Source: CAVZLD01 sp964522605 (lineage in GTDB: Bacteria; Planctomycetota; Planctomycetia; Pirellulales; Pirellulaceae). Taken from it: 12,347 nucleotides of DNA. Positions 7,469 to 12,347 of this stretch are shown here, in pieces; position 1 is the stretch's first letter, and each line of letters begins with the position of its first letter. Location: the NCBI GenBank assembly GCA_964522605.1, contig CAZFWV010000208.1:1-12347 (forward strand), read 5' to 3'. The translations under genes and the position numbers were made by a program. Under the pieces are notes generated by a model. It was not told the origin of the DNA, did not search any database, and saw only the letters and a list, made by a program, of their open reading frames with translations.

Positions 7469-8353
7469 ATGAGCGCAGCGCCGACGACCAAAGGGATCAT
7501 TCTCGCCGGGGGCAGTGGGACTCGGTTGAATCCGATGACGCAGGTCGTGAGTAAACAACTGCTCCCGATCTACGATAAACCGCTCGTCTATTACCCGTTG
7601 GCCAGTCTGATGTTGGCAGGGATCCGGCAGATTCTCTTGATCTCTACGCCCCAGGATGTTGGACGGTTTGAGTCGCTCCTGGGCGATGGTCAGCACCTGG
7701 GACTGCAGATCTCCTACGCGGCCCAGCCTCGACCGGAAGGACTGGCTCAAGCCTTCCTGATCGGCGCCGATTTCATCGGTTCCGACCACGTTGGCCTCGT
7801 TCTCGGGGACAACATTTTCTACGGCCAGGGCTTTCAGAGGACGCTGCAGGAAGCTGTGAGATTTGAACGCGGCGCGACGATCTTCGCGTATCCCGTGAAA
7901 GATCCGCAGCGCTATGGCGTGGTGGAATTCGATTCGGAAGGCATCGCAATCTCGTTGGAAGAGAAACCAGCCCAGCCGAAATCCTCCTTTGCCATTCCCG
8001 GATTGTATTTCTATGACGAACAGGTTGTTCAGATTGCGGCGAACTTGAAACCGTCGTCCCGAGGTGAATTGGAAATCACGGATGTGAATCGCACATACCT
8101 CGAGCGGGGAGAGCTGCGCGTCACGCCGCTCGGCCGCGGCTTCGCATGGCTCGATACGGGAACTCCCGATGCGATGATCGAAGCGGCGAACTTTGTCGAA
8201 GTCATCGAACGGCGGCAGGGCCTGAAGATCGCCTGCATCGAAGAAGTGGCCTTCCGCCTCGGGTACATCTCCGCAGCGCAACTGGAAGAACTCGGTCGCG
8301 CAAGCCGCAGTCAGTACGGCGAGTATCTACGATTGGTGGCGCGACACGGTTGA
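7469..8353 (+). CDS. rmlA: Glucose-1-phosphate thymidylyltransferase (RmlA)
   Basis: First enzyme of dTDP-L-rhamnose synthesis: glucose-1-phosphate plus dTTP gives dTDP-glucose plus pyrophosphate. The 294-residue length is typical of RmlA. Nucleotidyltransferase motifs are intact: GGSGTRL (14-20), SKQLLPIYDKP with Lys29, LGDN with the metal-binding Asp114, EEKP (164-167), and later the WLDTGTPDAM and EEVAFRLGYIS phrases found across the family. The ATG has a good ribosome site, GAGAGGG (7456-7462), 6 bases upstream. It follows the RmlB-RmlC gene by 17 bases and belongs to the same operon. After its stop come 257 bases of nested inverted repeats and then the convergent glycosyltransferase gene. 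Nothing is missing or unusual in the protein. Confidence 0.96.
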   Translation: MSAAPTTKGIILAGGSGTRLNPMTQVVSKQLLPIYDKPLVYYPLASLMLAGIRQILLISTPQDVGRFESLLGDGQHLGLQISYAAQPRPEGLAQAFLIGADFIGSDHVGLVLGDNIFYGQGFQRTLQEAVRFERGATIFAYPVKDPQRYGVVEFDSEGIAISLEEKPAQPKSSFAIPGLYFYDEQVVQIAANLKPSSRGELEITDVNRTYLERGELRVTPLGRGFAWLDTGTPDAMIEAANFVEVIERRQGLKIACIEEVAFRLGYISAAQLEELGRASRSQYGEYLRLVARHG

Positions 8354-8364
8354 TGCCCGTTGTG

Positions 8365-8407
8365 GTTTCGTCGCGAGCAGGACCGAGTTGGAACGCGTCG
8401 ACGAAAC
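8365..8407. repeat. 9-bp inverted repeat just after rmlA
   Basis: GTTTCGTCG (8365-8373) and CGACGAAAC (8399-8407) are perfect reverse complements separated by 25 bases, starting 11 bases after the rmlA stop. There is no T-run behind it, so it is not a standard terminator. It could stabilise the 3' end of the rmlA transcript. It touches the left edge of the larger repeat pair that follows. Confidence 0.5.
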
Positions 8408-8590
8408 CGACTTGGGGTAGACGTTCAGCCTGCTTGCACGGGACGAACTCGGCCTTGTAGCCGAATTCGTGAGAATTCGGATCCCACTCCGGAGTCTCCG
8501 AAGTCTCACGACTTCGGCTACGTGCACCGGAGTTCGGCGACAAACCACTGCGCAAGCAGGGTAAGCACGCACGACTTTTCTCAAGTCGGT
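8406..8590. repeat. Two homologous repeat elements in inverted orientation
   Basis: The left element (8406-8480) and the reverse complement of the right element (8498-8590) share four blocks in the same order with differing spacers. Block 1 is ACCGACTTG (8406-8414; partner 8582-8590). Block 2 is CCTGCTTGC (8429-8437; partner 8552-8560). Block 3 is CGAACTCGG (8444-8452; partner around 8527-8536, one inserted base). Block 4 is a 24-base hairpin unit beginning GTAGCCGAA (8457-8480; partner 8498-8521, 22 of 24 identical). A further CAAGTCGG copy lies at 8601-8608. The pair fills nearly all the space between the convergent rmlA and GT2 genes. It has no open frame and looks like a REP/MITE-type element. 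As RNA, each strand would carry one hairpin with a GUGA (GNRA-type) loop, which could act as a transcript end for both genes. That function is inference. Confidence 0.75.
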
Positions 8591-8610
8591 CTGCGCTTGA
8601 CAAGTCGGCC

Positions 8611-9627
8611 TTATCCGGCAGGCTTATTCGCCATCGGGCCTTTGTATTCAATCACTGTCGCCGGTCGACGCGTCAGACGACGTCCCCAATAGGTGAGTTG
8701 CCCGAGCATTTGCGGGAATTTGCCGAGCATGCAGGAGAGGCCATAGAGCCCGCAATCGGACCAGCGATCGCCGAAATGTCGGCGGCGCTGAACGGCGATC
8801 CGCACGACCCATAAGGGATAGGCGAGCAGTCCGAGCAACGATGCCGCGTGGGTTAGCGGGGCGCACAGGATTAACAGCAGCGGCCCGATCAGACCCCAAA
8901 GCCAGATGCTGCGAACCTCGCGGCGATAGTGTCGATCCGAAGCAGCGCCGTGGCGTGCTGCGCCCTCGGCATAGGCATGTCCGGCACGCTTCATGCGTTG
9001 CCACCACTGCCAGAAATGGAACATGGCGGCGTCGTGAATCGTCATCTCCTTGTCGATCCGGAAAATCTTCCAGCCTTCCTCTCGTAACCGGACACATAAC
9101 TCCGGTTCTTCGCCGGCAATGATCGATGCATCGAAGCCGCTCACTTGTTGAAACGCCGAGGCGCGAATTAGCGCGTCGCCTCCGCAGGATCGGGCTTCAC
9201 CGATCGGAGTGTTCCACTCCATATCGCACAAACGGTTGTAGCGTGATGCATCGGGAAATCGTTCGCGCCGACGACCACACACGACCGCTGCTTTCGGCTC
9301 TCGATCCATCACGTCCGTCGCCGCCTCCAGCCAACCGGGCACGAGTTGACAGTCGCCGTCGAGAAACTGAATAAACTCGAGGGAAGGCACCTTTTGCAGC
9401 AGAACCGCGGCGCCCGCGTTGCGCGCGCGCGCGGCAGTAAAGGGTTCAGAACAATCGAGTTGCACCAACTCGGCGCCGTGCGCGGTGGCCAGTTGCTGAC
9501 TGCCATCGGTCGAGCCCGAATCAACGTAAATCAGGATGCGGACCCTGCCGTCGAGGGATTTGAGACAGGCCTCAAGGCGGACTCCTTCATTGCGGCCAAT
9601 CGCAACGGCACCGATTCGATCGTCCAT
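8611..9627 (-). CDS. Family-2 glycosyltransferase with C-terminal membrane segments
   Basis: A 338-residue GT-A fold inverting transferase, expected to add a sugar from an NDP donor to the lipid-linked unit on the cytoplasmic face. Visible motifs: IGRNEG (10-15), VDSGSTDGS with Asp36 and Asp41, AARARNAG (65-72), the metal-binding DGD (90-92), GGDALIRASAF, and AGEEPELCVRLREEGW in place of the common GED motif. After the catalytic part comes a hydrophobic stretch (around 230-275, WLWGLIGPLLLILC...) that should anchor it in the membrane, then a basic tail. The ATG at 9627 has GGAG 6 bases upstream (minus strand). An in-frame TTG at 9654 would add nine residues but has no ribosome site. Donor and acceptor cannot be deduced; rhamnosyl or glucosyl transfer are both possible. 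It is convergent with rmlA and divergent from the phosphoglycosyl transferase gene. Confidence 0.88.
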   Translation of the reverse strand: MDDRIGAVAIGRNEGVRLEACLKSLDGRVRILIYVDSGSTDGSQQLATAHGAELVQLDCSEPFTAARARNAGAAVLLQKVPSLEFIQFLDGDCQLVPGWLEAATDVMDREPKAAVVCGRRRERFPDASRYNRLCDMEWNTPIGEARSCGGDALIRASAFQQVSGFDASIIAGEEPELCVRLREEGWKIFRIDKEMTIHDAAMFHFWQWWQRMKRAGHAYAEGAARHGAASDRHYRREVRSIWLWGLIGPLLLILCAPLTHAASLLGLLAYPLWVVRIAVQRRRHFGDRWSDCGLYGLSCMLGKFPQMLGQLTYWGRRLTRRPATVIEYKGPMANKPAG

Positions 9628-9728
9628 CGGTTGCTCCAGAATCTCGACCTTCAAGCTTGACGATTGCGGAGTGGAGTGTAGGCCGAGAAATTGAGATAGA
9701 TGGGGGGAAGAGTGCGAAATTTTCGAGA

Positions 9729-9734
9729 ATTATA
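9729..9734 (-). promoter_or_regulatory. Candidate -10 box for the GT2 gene
   Basis: Read on the minus strand this is a perfect TATAAT, about 100 bases before the GT2 start codon. No good -35 lies 16-18 bases further upstream (the best is GGCTTT at 9751-9756). The surrounding 215-base divergent gap is the only AT-richer patch near this gene, so a promoter here is reasonable. I could not identify a matching one for the opposite, rightward gene. Confidence 0.35.
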
Positions 9735-9869
9735 GCTCAGACGAATGGCCAAAGCCGGAGTCGCTGGCTACCATCAAAGGTATTCGTGCAAATCGATGCG
9801 TTACGACCCTGCCAGGGCGAATTGCTTCTTTGATTGACCTCATTTGCTCCTTGGTGGATGAACTCGCCT

Positions 9870-10670
9870 ATGTCAAAACTTGTTCGTGAGCAATCGGGAA
9901 TCTTGACCATCCCTGGTTTTGACGGGCTGTCGGAGCCCGCTGGCGACGTTTCGGTAACCGTTCTGCCACCGGTGGAAACGTTCGCGAGTCCTACAGTCCG
10001 TTCTGCGGAAGTCAAAGTTCGACCAGCAGGCACCGAAGCGTCTGTTCCGATGTTAGCGACTCCGATTGGCTATCGCGTGGCCAAACGCGCACTCGATCTC
10101 ATCGGTGCGACGATCGGTCTGACTTTGTCGATTCCGCTGATGCTGATCTGCGCAGCGTTAATCAAGTTACACGACGGGGGTCCTGTTTTATTCGGGCAGA
10201 TTCGTGTTGGTTATCGCGGACGGCCGTTTCGAATCTACAAGTTCCGCACGATGGTTCCAAATGCGGACTCGCTGAAGGTTGCCTTGTTGGATCAGAATCG
10301 ACATGAAGACAATCGGACCTTCAAAATCCTCAATGATCCGCGGATCACACCGATTGGCCGGTTGCTTCGCCGTCTAAGTTTGGACGAGTTGCCCCAGTTC
10401 TGGAATGTACTTCGGGGCGAGATGAGTCTGGTCGGGCCACGGCCACCGGTTCCGAGTGAAGTGCAGCTTTACGAGCCCGAGGATTTGATGCGATTGGCCG
10501 TACCGCCCGGAATCACCTGCATTTGGCAAGTTTCGGGGCGCAGTAATCTCGACTTCGAGCGCCAGGTGGAACTGGATCTCGAATACGTCGAGCGGCGTGG
10601 GCTCTGGACCGACCTGAGTCTTCTGCTGCGGACGCTGCCCGCAGTTTTTCGCGGCGACGGCGCAGCCTGA
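9870..10670 (+). CDS. Monotopic undecaprenyl-phosphate phosphoglycosyl transferase (bacterial sugar transferase)
   Basis: Initiating enzyme of repeat-unit assembly: it transfers a sugar-1-phosphate from an NDP-sugar to undecaprenyl phosphate at the inner membrane. Of 266 residues, about 65 at the N-terminus are polar and of no known family. The conserved domain follows: a basic YRVAKRALDLIG lead into a hydrophobic segment with a central proline (about 76-98, Pro89), then GGPVLFGQIRVGYRGRPFRIYKFRTM, LSLDELPQFWNVL with the catalytic Asp172-Glu173 pair, GEMSLVGPRPPVP, and PGITCIWQVSGRSN near the end. This is the small PglC/WbaP-catalytic type without the four N-terminal helices of WcaJ-like proteins. 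ATG 9870 is chosen over ATG 9858 and TTG 9834 because GGTGG at 9853-9857 can only serve the later start; spacing is long (12), so the start is uncertain. Sugar specificity cannot be read. Confidence 0.9.
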   Translation: MSKLVREQSGILTIPGFDGLSEPAGDVSVTVLPPVETFASPTVRSAEVKVRPAGTEASVPMLATPIGYRVAKRALDLIGATIGLTLSIPLMLICAALIKLHDGGPVLFGQIRVGYRGRPFRIYKFRTMVPNADSLKVALLDQNRHEDNRTFKILNDPRITPIGRLLRRLSLDELPQFWNVLRGEMSLVGPRPPVPSEVQLYEPEDLMRLAVPPGITCIWQVSGRSNLDFERQVELDLEYVERRGLWTDLSLLLRTLPAVFRGDGAA

Positions 10671-10744
10671 CCGCCACGCGCGATTTCTTCGACTCCATGC
10701 ATGGTCCTTGGCCGGGGCCTAAGGAACGGCTCAGATCCAGCTTC

Positions 10745-10793
10745 CTCGTTTAACCGCGTGGGCAACGCCCCGCGCGGCCCGCGGTTAGACGAG
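10745..10793. repeat. Hairpin repeat between convergent phosphoglycosyl transferase and rmlD genes
   Basis: CTCGTTTAACCGCG (10745-10758) and CGCGGTTAGACGAG (10780-10793) pair along 14 positions, 13 Watson-Crick and one T-G. The 21-base loop itself contains GGGC-AAC-GCCC. It sits in the 141-base gap between two convergent genes, ending 18 bases before the rmlD stop. No T-run follows on either strand, so it is not a textbook terminator. It may protect 3' ends or block transcription from the opposite side. It is unrelated in sequence to the repeat pair at 8406-8590. Confidence 0.65.
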
Positions 10794-10811
10794 AGGACCG
10801 AAATGCCGGAG

Positions 10812-11708
10812 TTATTTCTGAGTCATTCCCAAGGGCTGTTGCTGCAAGAACCGTGTCAGCGCCTGGTCCCAGCGCGCCAGAGCGGGTCCGCCCACCGATG
10901 CATACTTGCTCGTGTCTAGCGCGCTGAATGCCGGGCGTGGTGCTCGAGCGCCATACTGCTCGGTTGTAATCGGCACGACCGCACAATCCAGATGGGCTAG
11001 GCGGAAGATTTCCTGCGCGAAGTCGTACCAGGTCGTCGGTCCCGGGTTGACGACGTGGAAGGTCCCCTCGAGTCGGGCACTGATCAGCCAGAGGATTGCG
11101 TCCGCCAGTTCAACCACCCAGGTTGGGCAGCACACCTGATCATTTACGACGCGGACTTCCGGACGCTCGCGGCCGATCCGCAACATCGTGAGGACGAAAT
11201 TGGATGAGGCGGTCGGACCCGGCTGACCGTACAGACCGCAGGAACGAACGATCAGATGCTGGCGGTTGGTGCGCGCCGCCTTCTCGCCCTCCCATTTTGA
11301 GCAGGCGTAGACCCCCCGGGGATGTGGCGGATCTTCCTCTCGCCGAAGTTGGGCGGGGGAATCGGTGTTGCCGAACACGTAGTCGGTGCTGATCTGGACC
11401 AGCAGGCAGCCCAGGTTTGAGGTGACTTCCGCCAGTTGGGCGACGGCGGTCGCGTTGATCGTCTGACACAAATCTGGTTCGTCTTCCGCCCGATCGACTG
11501 CCGTATAAGCGGCCGTGTTGATCAGGACTTGGGGGCGCAGGGGCGTCAAATGGGCGGCCAACGAATCGGGTTGCGTCAGATCGAACTCGGGGTAATCGAG
11601 CGGAATCGCGCGGGGGCCGAGGATTCGGCAGAGTTGGCTACCGAGTTGACCGCCGGCACCGGTGACGGCCAGTCGCGCGGGTAATTGTTCGAGGCGAAAC
11701 GCGGTCAT
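10812..11708 (-). CDS. rmlD: dTDP-4-dehydrorhamnose reductase (RmlD)
   Basis: Last step of dTDP-L-rhamnose synthesis: NAD(P)H-dependent reduction of dTDP-4-keto-L-rhamnose in the cytoplasm. The 298-residue length is typical. Motifs seen: the Rossmann glycine pattern TGAGGQLG (Gly17, Gly20, Gly23), INTAAYTAVDRAEDEP (63-78), STDYVF (107-112), the catalytic YACSK (Tyr134, Lys138), a GLYG phrase where most relatives have SWLYG, DQVCCPTW (usually DQxGxPT), and RPAFSALDTSK near the end. The Cys and Gly substitutions are at positions that tolerate change, so I expect activity. ATG 11708 is preceded by GGAG (11717-11720) 8 bases upstream on the minus strand. It lies apart from rmlBC-rmlA, on the other strand, and is divergent from the rRNA leader that follows. 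No clear promoter was found for it in the 250 bases upstream. Confidence 0.94.
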   Translation of the reverse strand: MTAFRLEQLPARLAVTGAGGQLGSQLCRILGPRAIPLDYPEFDLTQPDSLAAHLTPLRPQVLINTAAYTAVDRAEDEPDLCQTINATAVAQLAEVTSNLGCLLVQISTDYVFGNTDSPAQLRREEDPPHPRGVYACSKWEGEKAARTNRQHLIVRSCGLYGQPGPTASSNFVLTMLRIGRERPEVRVVNDQVCCPTWVVELADAILWLISARLEGTFHVVNPGPTTWYDFAQEIFRLAHLDCAVVPITTEQYGARAPRPAFSALDTSKYASVGGPALARWDQALTRFLQQQPLGMTQK

Positions 11709-11787
11709 CGGGGAAGCTCCGGCATGGGATCTGCGTCCATTTGCGATCGGGCTGGGCGGGGCCGGCGAAAAAGCGGATGCGCGCCTC

Positions 11788-11817
11788 TAGACGATCGATG
11801 GATTTGTCCGATAAACT
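11788..11817 (+). promoter_or_regulatory. Possible distal rRNA promoter
   Basis: TAGACG (11788-11793, four of six) and TAAACT (11812-11817) stand 18 bases apart. The -10 lies in GATAAACT, the same 8-base string found at the stronger promoter about 170 bases downstream (11981-11988). Tandem promoters are usual before rRNA genes. The match is weak, so this is a hint only. Confidence 0.22.
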
Positions 11818-11959
11818 AAGCTCCCGGCGACGAACTCAGCAAGGGCAGTAGATCGGATACACCATCGGCTGCGATGCGAATTGGGGGCGTCGTCAAAGGT
11901 TCAGAGACTCGTTGGAACGCGAGCGCGAAAACTTTGTTTTCGGTTTTTGCTCAAGGGCC

Positions 11960-11988
11960 TTGACGGTCTCTGAGGTGGAAGATAAACT
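11960..11988 (+). promoter_or_regulatory. Likely promoter of the 23S rRNA transcript
   Basis: The -35 box TTGACG (11960-11965, five of six) and -10 TAAACT (11983-11988, four of six) are separated by exactly 17 bases. An AT-rich patch with T-runs (about 11928-11948) lies upstream in the place of an UP element. The -10 lies within a perfect 7-bp inverted repeat (GTGGAAG 11975-11981 with CTTCCAC 11987-11993). It points into the leader carrying boxA and the 23S start, with no 16S sequence between. Confidence 0.5.
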
Positions 11989-12035
11989 TCCACGCTTTCG
12001 CCCATGCGGCGAGAGAAGACTGGGGCAGCAGCCCT

Positions 12036-12050
12036 ACCGCTCAGTGCGGT
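12036..12050 (+). promoter_or_regulatory. boxB-like hairpin of the rRNA leader
   Basis: ACCGC-TCAGT-GCGGT forms a perfect five-pair hairpin ending one base before the boxA-like sequence. In rrn antitermination leaders the order is boxB then boxA, which is what is seen here. Confidence 0.45.
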
Positions 12051-12051
12051 T

Positions 12052-12067
12052 TGATCTTTGGCAATTT
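12052..12067 (+). promoter_or_regulatory. boxA antitermination element
   Basis: TGATCTTTGGCAATTT agrees at 13 of 16 positions with the E. coli rrn leader boxA and its following bases (TGCTCTTTAACAATTT). BoxA in RNA is bound by NusB-NusE and prevents premature termination of untranslated rRNA transcripts. Its position, about 64 bases after the proposed -10 box and before the 23S gene, is as expected. Confidence 0.65.
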
Positions 12068-12276
12068 GGTTGTGGTATTAGGCATCTTTGATAGCCGGCT
12101 TGGAGTCGGCCCTTCGGGGTCGGTTTACAAGTTGGCTCTCCGCGAGCGCCAAGGTCGCAGTCTTCGGACTGAGGCCATGGCATCGTTAAGAAAAGAATCG
12201 TTGCTTAACGTGAGGAAAGTGGTGACACTTGCCTCACGCAGCGAATGACTTTGAGATTCGAGCGTTGGATCTTGGT

Positions 12277-12347
12277 GGTCAAGCTGGTAAGGGCTCACGG
12301 GGGATGTCTTGGCGTCAGGAGGCGATGAAGGGCGTGGAAGTCTGCGA
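12277..12347 (+). rRNA. rrl: 23S ribosomal RNA, first 71 bases
   Basis: From GGTCAAGC onward the sequence follows the start of bacterial 23S rRNA: a GGxxAAGC opening, the CACGGxGGATG..TTGG block, GGCGATGAAG, then GTGGAAGTCTGCGA, which matches the strongly conserved first 70 bases of the molecule. The gene continues past the window. The exact 5' end is set by analogy with E. coli and may differ by a few bases. It lies on the opposite strand to rmlD, with its own leader. Confidence 0.93.

Larger units (their letters stand above)
11989..12276 (+). other. 5' leader of the 23S rRNA transcript
   Basis: Untranslated leader full of stable hairpins downstream of boxA. There are two stems capped with TTCG tetraloops (CGGCCC/GGGTCG at 12107-12122 and CAGTC/GACTG at 12158-12171). 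A 7-bp stem CGTTAAG/CTTAACG spans 12184-12210. Another stem, CGTGAGG/CCTCACG (12209-12238), has inner AAGTG-GTGA-CACTT; the last two share two bases, so they compete at the junction. No 16S 3' end (anti-Shine-Dalgarno region) and no tRNA gene is present. The left strand of the 23S processing stem should lie close to 12276, but its partner is outside the window. Confidence 0.6.

Noticed and set aside
9715..9725. Small AT-rich palindrome CGAAATTTTCG in the divergent gap
   Set aside because: It is too short and imperfect to call an operator, and no second copy is present in the window.
11926..11942. CGAAAAC-TTT-GTTTTCG hairpin followed by GTTTTT, resembling a rightward terminator
   Set aside because: No rightward gene ends upstream of it, since rmlD reads the other way. 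Its AT-rich stem is weak, and it lies where an UP element of the rRNA promoter would be.
12051..12248. Open frame of 65 codons just before the 23S rRNA
   Set aside because: It overlaps boxA and the leader hairpins of the rRNA transcript and has no ribosome site.

Overview
The window is a surface-polysaccharide (capsule, exopolysaccharide or O-antigen) locus of the Wzx/Wzy type with a complete dTDP-L-rhamnose branch. It runs up to the 5' end of a 23S rRNA gene at the right edge. The DNA is GC-rich, and the genes use GTG and TTG starts as well as ATG. The 23S gene has its own leader and promoter with no 16S gene in front of it, and hairpin repeats lie between convergent genes. Together these suggest a member of the Planctomycetota, where unlinked rRNA genes are known. 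That placement is an inference; no protein here proves it.

Layout. Positions 1-324 hold no convincing gene, only a good intrinsic terminator (72-95) closing whatever lies to the left. Four larger genes and a possible leader peptide then read rightward: a Wzx-type flippase (325-1689), a Wzy/WaaL-type polymerase or ligase (1972-3405), a Wzc/GumC-type chain-length protein with a degenerate kinase domain (3496-5721), a possible 20-residue leader peptide (5824-5886), and a fused RmlB-RmlC protein (5883-7451). RmlA (7469-8353) follows after 17 bases. A family-2 glycosyltransferase (8611-9627) reads leftward toward rmlA. A monotopic phosphoglycosyl transferase (9870-10670) reads rightward, and RmlD (10812-11708) reads leftward toward it. 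From about 11,790 to 12,276 lies an rRNA leader (promoter, boxB-like hairpin, boxA, several hairpins), followed by the first 71 bases of 23S rRNA.

How the genes fit together. RmlA, RmlB, the RmlC-like domain and RmlD would make dTDP-L-rhamnose from glucose-1-phosphate. The phosphoglycosyl transferase would load the first sugar phosphate on undecaprenyl phosphate, and the GT2 enzyme would add a sugar. Wzx would flip the lipid-linked unit, Wzy would polymerise it, and the Wzc-like protein would set chain length. No outer-membrane export protein and no other glycosyltransferase is visible, so the locus probably continues elsewhere.

The most unusual parts are not the enzymes themselves. They are (i) a pair of homologous repeat elements in inverted orientation between rmlA and the GT2 gene, with a base-pair-preserving difference in the hairpin cores; (ii) a second hairpin repeat between the other convergent gene pair; (iii) the RmlB-RmlC fusion, whose epimerase half has a divergent active site; (iv) the possible leader peptide whose stop overlaps the fusion's TTG start; (v) the pseudo-kinase in the chain-length protein; and (vi) a 23S rRNA gene with its own promoter and antitermination signals.
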